Shown piece by piece: positions 15,334-22,424 of a stretch of DNA of 34,071 bases. Position numbers and translations under genes: made by a program. Each line of letters opens with the position of its first letter. Within the stretch, counting starts at the first letter, position 1. Source of the stretch: Streptomyces albus subsp. chlorinus (GTDB lineage Bacteria; Actinomycetota; Actinomycetes; Streptomycetales; Streptomycetaceae); NCBI RefSeq assembly GCF_013302895.1, contig NZ_VJOK01000001.1, forward strand, positions 6,008,748 through 6,042,818. The letters run 5' to 3'. The notes below the pieces were generated by a model. That model was not told the origin of the DNA, did not search any database, and worked only from the letters and a program-made list of their open reading frames with translations.

Positions 15334-16224
15334 ATGACCAGCTTCGACATCCGCCGTGTCGGCGGCCGCACCGGCGCCGAGATCCTCGGCGTGGACCTGT
15401 CCACGCGGCTCGACGCCTCGCTCGTCCAGGAGATCAACGCCGCGCTCCTGGAGCACAAGGCCCTCTTCTTCCGGGACCAGGACCTCCAGGACTCCGACCA
15501 GATACGCTTCGCCTCCCTCTTCGGGGAGCTGACCACCGCCCACCCCACGGTGCCGTCCGTCGAGGGCCGGCCGCACGTCCTGCCCGTGGACGGCGAGGAG
15601 GGCGTACGGGCCAACCGCTGGCACACCGACGTCACCTTCGTGCGCACCCCGCCCAAGGCCAGCACCCTGCGCGCACTCGTCGTCCCGCCCCACGGCGGCA
15701 ACACCCTCATCGCCAACACGGCCGCCGCCTACGCCGACCTGCCCGAGCCGCTGCGCGAGCTGGCGGACCGGCTGTGGGCCGTCCACACCAACGCCTTCGA
15801 CTACGCCGAGCCGAAGAACCAGGCCGCGGCCGAGCGGCGCAAGGTCTTCACCTCCCGCCGCTGGCAGACCGCGCACCCGGTCGTGCGGGTCCACCCGGAG
15901 AGCGGCGAACGCGGCCTGTTCATCGGCGGGTTCGCGCAGCGCCTGGTCGGGCTGGGCGCCGAGGAGTCCCGCGATCTGCTGCGCATCCTCCAGGCGTACG
16001 TGACCCGGCCCGAGAACACGGTGCGGTGGACCTGGGCGCCCGGCGACCTGATCCTGTTCGACAACCGCATCACCCAGCACTACGCCCCCGACGACTATGG
16101 CGACCTGCCCCGCCGCCTGCACCGGGTGACCGTCGCCGGAGACGTGCCCGTCGGCGTGGACGGCGAACGCAGCCGCCTGGTCGAGGGCGACGATGCCGGC
16201 CACTACACCCCCGCGGCCGCCTGA
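15334..16224 (+). CDS. TauD/TfdA family 2-oxoglutarate-dependent dioxygenase
   Basis: This 296-residue cytosolic enzyme is expected to hydroxylate the carbon next to a sulfonate or sulfate group, releasing sulfite or sulfate. Fe(II) ligands are His97 and Asp99 in RWHTDVTF and the distal His249 in ITQHYAPDDYGD. An Arg in RRLHRVTVAGD (about 260-264) should hold 2-oxoglutarate. The opening VGGRTGAEILGVDLS is typical of TauD. The substrate cannot be read from the sequence: taurine, other alkanesulfonates or alkyl sulfates (AtsK-like) are all possible. The ATG has AAAGGAAA upstream. The stop overlaps the next start (TGATG). It lies between the transporter genes and ssuE/ssuD, so the operon carries two independent desulfonating activities. 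Confidence 0.9.
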   Translation: MTSFDIRRVGGRTGAEILGVDLSTRLDASLVQEINAALLEHKALFFRDQDLQDSDQIRFASLFGELTTAHPTVPSVEGRPHVLPVDGEEGVRANRWHTDVTFVRTPPKASTLRALVVPPHGGNTLIANTAAAYADLPEPLRELADRLWAVHTNAFDYAEPKNQAAAERRKVFTSRRWQTAHPVVRVHPESGERGLFIGGFAQRLVGLGAEESRDLLRILQAYVTRPENTVRWTWAPGDLILFDNRITQHYAPDDYGDLPRRLHRVTVAGDVPVGVDGERSRLVEGDDAGHYTPAAA

Positions 16225-16568
16225 TGGGCGCCGCACTGCGCGTCGTCCGGCTGCCCGTCCCCGAGGCGGACGAGCCCGCGGGCGAGGAGGGGGTCCTCGT
16301 CGACCGGGAGCGGCGCACCGTCCATGTGGACGGCGTCGAGGCGGAGCTGACCTACCTGGAGTTCGAGCTGCTTGCCCACCTGGTCGACCACCCCCACCGG
16401 GTGCACACCCGCGGCCACCTCGTCTCCGCCGTGTGGGGCTACGGCCAGCACGTGGGGGACGGGCGCACCGTCGACGTCCACATCGCCCGCCTGCGCCGCA
16501 AGCTCGGCCCCCGCCACCGCGGCCGGATCGTGACGGTCCGCAGGGTCGGCTACAAGTACGTCCCCTGA
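16224..16568 (+). CDS. Stand-alone OmpR/PhoB-type winged-helix DNA-binding protein
   Basis: This 114-residue protein consists almost only of a Trans_reg_C domain. It has the beta-strand platform (GVLVDRERRTVHVDG, about 23-37), the helix LTYLEFELLAHLVDHP (42-57), the recognition helix in RTVDVHIARLRRKLG (81-95), and the wing IVTVRRVGYKYV at the end. There is no receiver domain, membrane segment or phosphorylatable Asp domain. It overlaps the dioxygenase stop by one base (TGATG) and so is translated with it. It may be a co-expressed autoregulator of the operon; that is inference from position. Its target may be one of the two sulfur promoters in this window. Confidence 0.88.
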   Translation: MGAALRVVRLPVPEADEPAGEEGVLVDRERRTVHVDGVEAELTYLEFELLAHLVDHPHRVHTRGHLVSAVWGYGQHVGDGRTVDVHIARLRRKLGPRHRGRIVTVRRVGYKYVP

Positions 16569-16614
16569 GCATGCGCGTACCTCACCGAACGGCCCCGACA
16601 GCAAGGAACCCCCC

Positions 16615-17190
16615 ATGGCGCACATCCTCGCGCTCACCGGAAGCCCCACCGACCCCAGCCGCACCGAACAGCTCCTCCGCCACGTCGGCGCCCGGCTCAG
16701 CCGCCAAGAGGGCCACGAGATACGGCTACGGCACCTGGCCGTACGCGACCTGCCGCCGGCCCCGCTGCTGGGCGCCGACGCAGGCCACCCCGCGATCCGG
16801 CAGGCGGTGGCCGCCGTGGCGGAGGCGGACGCCGTCATCGTCGGGACCCCCGTCTACAAGGCGGCCTACAGCGGGCTGCTGAAGACCTTCCTCGACGTCC
16901 TCCCGCGCGCGGCGCTCGGCGGCAAGCACGTGCTGCCGCTCGCCACCGGCGGCAGCACGGCCCATGTGCTGGCGCTCGACTACTCCCTGCGCCCCGTCCT
17001 GACCGCGCTCGGCGCCGGCGGCGTGCTGCGCGGCTGGTTCGTCCTGGACCGGGACATCGCCGCGGAACCGACCGCCGACGCCGGCGTCCGTCTCGCACCC
17101 GAGGCGGAGGCCGGCATCGCCCAGGCGGTGACCGAGCTGGCCGGGGCCCTGCGCGCGTCCGACCGCACCGGCGTCCCCCTGGCCGTGTGA
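16615..17190 (+). CDS. ssuE: NADPH-dependent FMN reductase SsuE
   Basis: SsuE reduces FMN with NADPH and hands FMNH2 to SsuD. The protein has 191 residues and a flavodoxin-like fold: MAHILALTGSPTDPSRT with the FMN phosphate loop at 9-17, then DAVIVGTPVYKAAYSGLLKTFLDVLP (about 75-100), which is the family fingerprint. The LALDYSLRPVL segment (about 117-128) corresponds to the region carrying the pi-helix Tyr of SsuE. The ATG follows AAGGA. Its last codons and stop lie in the first copy of a 27-bp tandem repeat that extends toward ssuD. Confidence 0.92.
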   Translation: MAHILALTGSPTDPSRTEQLLRHVGARLSRQEGHEIRLRHLAVRDLPPAPLLGADAGHPAIRQAVAAVAEADAVIVGTPVYKAAYSGLLKTFLDVLPRAALGGKHVLPLATGGSTAHVLALDYSLRPVLTALGAGGVLRGWFVLDRDIAAEPTADAGVRLAPEAEAGIAQAVTELAGALRASDRTGVPLAV

Positions 17191-17223
17191 CAGCCCGGCG
17201 TCCCTCCGTCCGTGTGACAGCCC
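17170..17223 (+). repeat. 27-bp tandem duplication across the ssuE stop codon
   Basis: Unit 1 (17170-17196) holds the last ssuE codons and its TGA; unit 2 (17197-17223) repeats it with three mismatches (units begin GGCGTCCC and end CCGTGTGACAGCCC). The second unit ends 1 nt before the ssuD ribosome site AAAGGAAG. It looks like a slippage duplication that has begun to diverge. Confidence 0.8.
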
Positions 17224-17239
17224 GAAAGGAAGACACCGC

Positions 17240-18406
17240 GTGACCACCCCCACCTTCCACTGGTTCCTGCCCACCAGCGGCGACAGCCGGCACGTCGTGG
17301 GCGGCGGGCACGGCAGCCCGCTGGGCGCGGCGGGCGCCGACCGCCCGCCCTCACTGGGCTACCTCGGCCAGATCGCCCGCGCCGCCGAACAGCTCGGCTT
17401 CGCCGGCGTGCTCACCCCCACCGGCGCCCAGTGCGAGGACGCCTGGCTGACCACGGCGATGCTCACCCAGCAGACCGAACGCCTGAAGTTCCTGGTCGCC
17501 TTCCGGCCCGGATTCCTCTCGCCCACGCTCGGCGCCCAGATGGCCGCCACCTACCAGCGGCACACCGGCGGCCGCCTCCTCCTCAACGTCGTCACCGGGG
17601 GCGAGAGCCAGGAGCAGCGGGCCTACGGGGACTTCCTCGGCAAGGAAGCCCGCTACGCCCGCACCGGCGAGTTCCTCCGCATCGTGCGGGGCCTGTGGAA
17701 CGGCGGGACCGTCACGCTCGACGGGGAGCACCTGACGGTGGCCGAGGCCCGGCTGGCGCGTGTGCCGCAGCCGGTGCCCGACGTGTACTTCGGCGGCAGC
17801 TCGCCCGCGGCCCTGCGCGTCGCGGCCCGCTACGCCGACGTGTACCTGACCTGGGGCGAGCCGCCCGCGCAGGTCGCGGAGAAGATCGAACGCGTCCACG
17901 CGCTCGCCGCCGCCGAGGGCCGCAAGCTCCGCTTCGGCATCCGGCTGCACACGCTCTCCCGGGACACCTCGCAGCAGGCCTGGGCCGAGGCCCAGCGCCT
18001 GCTGGACGGCTTCACCCCCGAGGCCGTCGCGGAGGCCCAGCGCGGGCTGCGGCGCAGCGAGTCGGAGGGACAGCGCCGGATGCTGGAGCTGCACGGCGGC
18101 AGCCTCCCCCAGGCCCCCGGCGCCCGGGGCGCCGCCGCCGGCCTGGAGATCCACCCCGGGCTGTGGGCCGGCATCGGCCTGGTGCGCGGCGGTGCGGGCA
18201 CGGCGCTGGTCGGCAGCCACGAGGAGGTCGCCGACCTCATCGGCCAGTACCGCCGCGTCGGCATCGAGGAGTTCGTCCTCTCCGGCTACCCGCACCTGGA
18301 GGAGGCGTACTGGTTCGGCGAGAACGTCCTCCCCCTCGTCCGCCGGCGGGCCGAGCGGGGAACGGGCGAGCCGCACCCCGAGCGGACGGCCCCCGTCCCG
18401 GCCTGA
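17240..18406 (+). CDS. ssuD: FMNH2-dependent alkanesulfonate monooxygenase
   Basis: SsuD uses FMNH2 from SsuE and O2 to convert alkanesulfonates to aldehyde and sulfite. It has 388 residues and is a luciferase-like TIM barrel. Residues known as functional in the E. coli enzyme are present: Cys65 in TGAQCEDAW, Arg235 and His237 in GIRLHTLSRDT, Arg316 in VRGGAGTALVG (the lid loop), and Tyr350 in LSGYPHLEEAYWFGE. LLLNVVTGGESQEQRAYGDF is the canonical substrate-side block. The GTG at 17240 has AAAGGAAG 7 nt before it. It is the last gene of the plus-strand sulfur operon and is followed by the shared terminator. Confidence 0.95.
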   Translation: MTTPTFHWFLPTSGDSRHVVGGGHGSPLGAAGADRPPSLGYLGQIARAAEQLGFAGVLTPTGAQCEDAWLTTAMLTQQTERLKFLVAFRPGFLSPTLGAQMAATYQRHTGGRLLLNVVTGGESQEQRAYGDFLGKEARYARTGEFLRIVRGLWNGGTVTLDGEHLTVAEARLARVPQPVPDVYFGGSSPAALRVAARYADVYLTWGEPPAQVAEKIERVHALAAAEGRKLRFGIRLHTLSRDTSQQAWAEAQRLLDGFTPEAVAEAQRGLRRSESEGQRRMLELHGGSLPQAPGARGAAAGLEIHPGLWAGIGLVRGGAGTALVGSHEEVADLIGQYRRVGIEEFVLSGYPHLEEAYWFGENVLPLVRRRAERGTGEPHPERTAPVPA

Positions 18407-18442
18407 CGGCACCGGGACGGCTGGGCCGCCCGGCCGCACGCG

Positions 18443-18484
18443 GAGGGGCCCCGCCCGGGCGCATCCCACCGGGCGGGGCCCCTC
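18443..18484. terminator. Bidirectional terminator between the convergent sulfur operons
   Basis: The arms 18443-18458 and 18469-18484 pair perfectly over 16 bp (core GGGGCCCCGCCCGG) around a 10-nt loop. On the plus strand TTGTCGCTCTTGTCG follows. It lies 36 nt after the ssuD stop and 21 nt beyond the chelatase stop on the other strand, so it can serve both operons. Confidence 0.85.
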
Positions 18485-18505
18485 TTGTCGCTCTTGTCGC
18501 GGCCC

Positions 18506-19297
18506 CTACGCGGCCGCCGCGGCCCCTGCCGGCAGCAGGGGCCGCCCCGCTTCCGCCGTCCAGCGCTCCACCACCACGCGGGCCACCTCGGGGGCGGGGC
18601 CCAGGACGGGGGCGAGGATGTCGGCGCCGGCCTCGCGGGCGCCGGCGGCGATGCGGTCGGGCAGGCGGCCGGGGGCCAGCACGTAGCAGGCGACGGCCAC
18701 CCGGCGGACACCGTCCGCACGCAGGGCCCGCACGGCATCGGCCGTACGGGGAGGGGAGGCGGAGGCGAACGCAGGCCGCACGGCACACCAACCGGTGGTA
18801 CGCCGCCACTCCCGCGCGATATCAGCGATCACTGCGCTCGCCTCCGGGTCGGAGGAACCGGCGGACGCCAGGACGACGCCGGTCGAGGGCGCGGCCGAGC
18901 GGGGCAGCCCCGCCGCGCGCAGCCGCCTGTCCAGGGCGGCGGTCAACAGGGGATGCGGGCCGAGCACACCGGCCTGCCGCACCGTCATGCCGGGCAGACC
19001 GGCCGTCACCTCGGCCAGCACCGCGGGGATGTCCGTCTTCGCGTGGAAGGCGCGGGTCAGCAGCAGGGGCACGGCGACGGTCTCCCGTACCCCCGCCGCG
19101 TACAGCGCGCCCAGCGCGTCCCGCACGGACGGCGCGTCGAAGTCGAGGTGGCCGACCGCCACCCGCACCCCGGGCAGCAGCCGCCGCACGCGCGCCGCCA
19201 GCGCCGTGACCGTCGCCGCGTGGCGCGGGTCGCGGCTGCCGTGCGCGACCAGCAGCAGGGCCGGGGCGGGAGCCGGGAGCGGCGGTGTCGGGCGCAT
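18506..19297 (-). CDS. Sirohydrochlorin chelatase (CbiX/SirB family)
   Basis: This 263-residue protein probably inserts iron into sirohydrochlorin to make siroheme for the sulfite reductase of the same operon. It is built of two CbiX-like halves. The first has the catalytic patterns LLVAHGSRDPRH (His about 19) and LLLTRAFHAKTDIP (second His). The second half begins VVLASAGSSDPEA, where the equivalent of HGS has become AGS, so only the N-terminal half keeps the metal-handling histidines. The start ATG at 19297 overlaps the permease stop (TGATG). It ends the operon before the shared terminator. Cobalt (cobalamin) insertion is the alternative in this family; the sulfur context favours iron. Confidence 0.88.
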   Translation of the reverse strand: MRPTPPLPAPAPALLLVAHGSRDPRHAATVTALAARVRRLLPGVRVAVGHLDFDAPSVRDALGALYAAGVRETVAVPLLLTRAFHAKTDIPAVLAEVTAGLPGMTVRQAGVLGPHPLLTAALDRRLRAAGLPRSAAPSTGVVLASAGSSDPEASAVIADIAREWRRTTGWCAVRPAFASASPPRTADAVRALRADGVRRVAVACYVLAPGRLPDRIAAGAREAGADILAPVLGPAPEVARVVVERWTAEAGRPLLPAGAAAAA

Positions 19298-20310
19298 CAG
19301 CGCAGCAGCCCCCGGTGACGCAGCACCCGCCGCTCGACGGGCGCGAAGAGGAGCAGTTCGATGCCGACGCCCACCAGCAGAATGAGCAGGATCGCGCCGA
19401 GCACCAGCGGCATGTCCTGGTAGGAGCGTCCCGTATCCAGCAGTCGGCCCAGGCCCACGCCCAGTTCGGGCGAGGTCGCGATCAGTTCGGCCGCCATCAG
19501 GGAGCGCCAGGAGAACGCCCAGCCCTGCTTGAGCCCCGCGATGTAGCCGGGCAGCGCCGCCGGCAGCAGCACATGGCGGACGCCGCGCAGCCCGGTGGCC
19601 CCGAGCACCTTGCCGGCCCGCAGGTGGAGCGGGTCGATCCGGTCCACCCCCGCGACCAGTCCGTTGGCGATGGACGGTACGGCGCCCAGCAGCACCACGG
19701 CGTAGATCGTCGCGTTCGTCAGCCCGAACCAGATGATGGCCGCGGGCACCCACGCCACCGACGGCAGCGACTGGAGCCCGGAGAGGATCGGCCCGATGGC
19801 CGCCCGCACGGGCCGCACCCGGGCCACGAGCAGCCCCAGCGGCGTACCCACCACCAGCGCCACCGCGAAGCCGAGCGCACCCCGCGACACGCTCTGCCAG
19901 ATGACGCCCAGGATCGTGCCCTTGTACCACTCCTCGGCCAGCGCGTCCCACACCATCAGCGGGCTCGGCAACTGGTAGTCCGGCTTGAGGCCCAGCGTGA
20001 ACGCCGCCTGCCACAGGCCCAGCACGAGCACCACGGCGATCAGCGGCGGCAGCGCCTTGCGGCGCAGCAGTTCGGGGAGCGGGGTGCGGGCCGAGGCGCG
20101 GGTGTCGAGCGCGTCCAGGCCCGCCTCCAGACCGGCGAGGTCACCGCCGGGGGAGGGTTCACCGCCGGCGGCGGGCTCCTTCGTGGTGGCGGATTCCTTC
20201 GTGACGGCGGAGGGCTCCTGCGCGGCGGCGGTGGCGGCCCGCGCCCCGGCCCCCTCGTCGCCCGGTGCCGTACCGGCTTCCTGCTTCGGCTGCGTCTCAG
20301 TGCTGGCCAT
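19297..20310 (-). CDS. ABC transporter permease, nitrate/sulfonate/taurine type
   Basis: This 337-residue inner-membrane subunit has helices at LPPLIAVVLVLGLWQAAF, ALGFAVALVVGTPLGLLVA, VAWVPAAIIWFGLT, ATIYAVVLLGAVPSIANGL and PLVLGAILLILLVGVGIELLLF. The coupling loop is AGKVLGATGLRGVRHVLLPAALPGYIAGLKQGWAF. An unusual feature is a disordered Ala/Pro/Glu/Thr-rich cytosolic N-terminus of about 80 residues before the first helix. Its start overlaps the end of the ATPase gene by 14 nt. The transporter is encoded inside the sulfate-assimilation operon, where a dedicated sulfate permease (CysTW) is absent. It may import sulfonates or sulfate; the ligand is not determined by sequence. Confidence 0.9.
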   Translation of the reverse strand: MASTETQPKQEAGTAPGDEGAGARAATAAAQEPSAVTKESATTKEPAAGGEPSPGGDLAGLEAGLDALDTRASARTPLPELLRRKALPPLIAVVLVLGLWQAAFTLGLKPDYQLPSPLMVWDALAEEWYKGTILGVIWQSVSRGALGFAVALVVGTPLGLLVARVRPVRAAIGPILSGLQSLPSVAWVPAAIIWFGLTNATIYAVVLLGAVPSIANGLVAGVDRIDPLHLRAGKVLGATGLRGVRHVLLPAALPGYIAGLKQGWAFSWRSLMAAELIATSPELGVGLGRLLDTGRSYQDMPLVLGAILLILLVGVGIELLLFAPVERRVLRHRGLLR

Positions 20311-21049
20311 GGCGGCGGATCTCCCCCCGGAGCTGTTCGGTGATCTCGACGGACAGCCCGGCCACGTCCGCGTCCTCGATACGGCGCGGGTGCGGGATGC
20401 CGACCTCCCACTGACGGGCGATGCGCCCGGGCCGGGAGGAGAGCAGCACGACGCGCTGGGCCAGGCGCACGGCCTCGCGCACGTTGTGCGTGACGAACAG
20501 GACGGCGACGTTCGTCTCCGACCAGATACGGGTCAGCTCCTCGTGGAGCACGTCGCGCGTGATGGCGTCCAGCGCCGCGAACGGCTCGTCCATCAGCAGC
20601 AGCCGGCTGTCCTGCGCCAGCGCGCGCGCCAGCGCCACCCGCTGCCGCATACCGCCGGACAGCTCGTGCACCCGCTTGCGGTGGGCGCCCTTGAGCCGTA
20701 CCAGCTCCAGCAGGCGCTCCGCCTCCGCCGGGCGCTCGGCCTTCGGCATCCCGCGCATCCTGAGGGCCAGTTCGATGTTCTTGCCCGCCGTCAGCCACGG
20801 GAAGAGCGCGTGCTCCTGGAACATCAGCGCCGGACGTCCGCCGGGCACCTCGATGCTGCCGGCGGTGGGCGTGTCGAGACCCGCTACGAGGTTGAGGAGC
20901 GTGCTCTTGCCGCAGCCCGAGGCGCCGAGCAGCGTGACGAACGCGCCGTCCGCGACGTCGAGGCTGATGTCGTCCAGCACCTGCTGGGGGCCGAACGACT
21001 TGGACACGTGCGTGAGGCGGGCCGCGGCGCTCGTGGTGGTTACGGTCAC
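20297..21049 (-). CDS. ABC transporter ATP-binding protein, nitrate/sulfonate/taurine type
   Basis: This 250-residue ATPase has Walker A GASGCGKST (42-50), Q-loop MFQEHALFPW, signature LSGGMRQR (130-137), Walker B LLLMDEP (150-156), and H-loop FVTHNVREA. The start chosen is the GTG at 21049, which has an excellent AGGAGGTGA 4 nt upstream. An alternative GTG at 21115 would overlap the binding-protein stop by 4 nt (GTGA) and add 22 residues, MTTHAPVLAQG followed by a 15-bp-repeat-encoded QGTPAQGTT segment. The shorter form matches the family length better. It works with the adjacent permease and binding protein. Confidence 0.92.
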   Translation of the reverse strand: MTVTTTSAAARLTHVSKSFGPQQVLDDISLDVADGAFVTLLGASGCGKSTLLNLVAGLDTPTAGSIEVPGGRPALMFQEHALFPWLTAGKNIELALRMRGMPKAERPAEAERLLELVRLKGAHRKRVHELSGGMRQRVALARALAQDSRLLLMDEPFAALDAITRDVLHEELTRIWSETNVAVLFVTHNVREAVRLAQRVVLLSSRPGRIARQWEVGIPHPRRIEDADVAGLSVEITEQLRGEIRRHGQH

Positions 21050-21061
21050 TGTTTCACCTCC

Positions 21062-21091
21062 TGTAGTCCCTTGGGCTGGAGTCCCTTGGGC
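21062..21091 (-). repeat. Two tandem 15-bp units before the ATPase start
   Basis: The units 21062-21076 and 21077-21091 differ by one base (core AGTCCCTTGGGC on the plus strand). They directly precede the strong ribosome site of the ATPase gene and would be translated only from the upstream GTG at 21115. Confidence 0.7.
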
Positions 21092-21111
21092 AAGGACGGG
21101 GGCGTGCGTGG

Positions 21112-22257
21112 TCACTTCCGGCCCAGTCCGGCGTCGGACACGGCGGGGCGGCCCTCACTCCTGAGCACCCGGTTCAGGGGGGCCAGGTCGTAGATCCCTT
21201 CGAGGCGGGGCTTCTTCAGCAGCCCCGCCGAGACCGCGTGGTCGGCCTGCCGCTTCAGCGAGGCGGCCAGCGGGTCGTCCGTCACGTCGATCTCACCGAA
21301 CGCCGCGTCAAGGACCTTGCCGGGCAGGGGCTTTCCCGCGTCGCGCCGCAGCGCCTCGTTGATGTGCTTCTTCGCCGCGCCGGGGTGCGCCCTGATCCAG
21401 GCGTTGGTCTTCACGGAGCCGCGCACCACCGCCTCGACCACGTCGGGGTGCTTGTCGAGGAAGTCCTGCCGCACCACCAGGTTGGTGGTGACGAACCTGC
21501 CGCCCTTCCACAGCTTCTTCTCGTCCAGCAGCACCTTGCCGCCCTCGTCGACCAGCTTGGACGCCGTCGGCTCCGGGACCCATGCCCCGTCGATGCCGCC
21601 CTGCCGGAAGGTGGTGGGGATCTCCTTGTTGTCCTGGCGCAGCACGGAGGTGGCGCCCTTGCCCGTCTCGGGGTCCACCGCGATGCCCTTGCTCCGCAGG
21701 TAGTGGAGCAGGGCCACGTCCTGGGTGTTGCCCAGCTGCGGGGTGGCGATCTTCTTGCCCTTCAGATCGCCGGGCGAGGAGATCTTCTCCGGGTTCACCA
21801 CGAGGGAGGCCCCGCCCGAGGTCGCGCCCGCGACGATGCGCAGGTTCTTCCCGCCGGACTGGACGTAGCCGTTGACGGACGGCGAGGGGCCCACCCAGGT
21901 CAGGTCCACGGCCTTGGCGTTGAGCGCCTCGATCGCGGACGGGCCCGCGTTGAAGACCTGGGTCTTCACCTTGGTGCCGCCCAGCTCCTTCGGGATCTGC
22001 CCGCCGGAGCGCAGCCCGACCAGCGGGGTGGCGTGGGTGACGTTGGGGAAGTAGCCGACCCTCACCTCGTCCAGGCCGTCGATCTTCTTGCCGCCGGCGG
22101 GCTTCGGGTCCCCGCTCCCGACGGCCTTGGAGCCATAGCCGCAGCCCGCGGCGAACAGCAGTACCCCTACGGCGGCCAGGGAGACCGGGGCGGTGGCGGC
22201 GCGGCGGGCCGGGCGGTGACGGAACGGGCGGGTGCGCGGTGGTCGGGTGCGGGCCAC
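21112..22257 (-). CDS. ABC transporter substrate-binding lipoprotein, aliphatic sulfonate type
   Basis: This 381-residue extracytoplasmic binding protein begins at GTG 22257 with an Arg-rich n-region, the hydrophobic core APVSLAAVGVLLFAAG and the lipobox FAAGC. The mature protein opens LDEVRVGYFPNVTHATPLVGL. It has AGPSAIEALNAKAVDLTWVGPSPSVNGY, the substrate-loop region of the SsuA/NrtA superfamily, followed by LKGKKIATPQLGNTQDVALLHYL and TFRQGGIDGAWVPEPTASKL. It is the first gene of the transporter part of the cys operon and is separated from cysN by 167 bp, the largest gap within this operon. The ligand is unknown; sulfonates or sulfate are likely from context. Confidence 0.9.
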   Translation of the reverse strand: MARTRPPRTRPFRHRPARRAATAPVSLAAVGVLLFAAGCGYGSKAVGSGDPKPAGGKKIDGLDEVRVGYFPNVTHATPLVGLRSGGQIPKELGGTKVKTQVFNAGPSAIEALNAKAVDLTWVGPSPSVNGYVQSGGKNLRIVAGATSGGASLVVNPEKISSPGDLKGKKIATPQLGNTQDVALLHYLRSKGIAVDPETGKGATSVLRQDNKEIPTTFRQGGIDGAWVPEPTASKLVDEGGKVLLDEKKLWKGGRFVTTNLVVRQDFLDKHPDVVEAVVRGSVKTNAWIRAHPGAAKKHINEALRRDAGKPLPGKVLDAAFGEIDVTDDPLAASLKRQADHAVSAGLLKKPRLEGIYDLAPLNRVLRSEGRPAVSDAGLGRK

Positions 22258-22313
22258 AAAGGTGTCCTCTCAGCGGGGCGGGTCAGGGCGCGGGCAGGCG
22301 GTGGGCAGGTGCC

Positions 22314-22421
22314 TCACCGGCCACATCGCCCCACGCCGCCCTGGCCGCTGCCGCGTGCGCCGCTGCCGATCCGGCCACCGGTCTGGTCGAAGGTCGAGAA
22401 GACCTCTCCCGGGATGCCCAT
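22314..22421 (-). CDS. Possible 35-residue small protein between cysN and the binding protein
   Basis: An ATG 3 nt after the cysN stop opens a frame reading MGIPGEVFSTFDQTGGRIGS and then a Gly-rich tail ending GVGRCGR. Third positions are mostly G or C (about 29 of 34), as in the real genes here. I know no family for it. It might be translated by coupling to cysN, or be the remnant of a longer gene in this unusually wide 167-bp gap. No separate ribosome site is obvious, and GAGG lies inside the end of cysN. Confidence 0.3.
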   Translation of the reverse strand: MGIPGEVFSTFDQTGGRIGSGARGSGQGGVGRCGR

Positions 22422-22424
22422 GGC

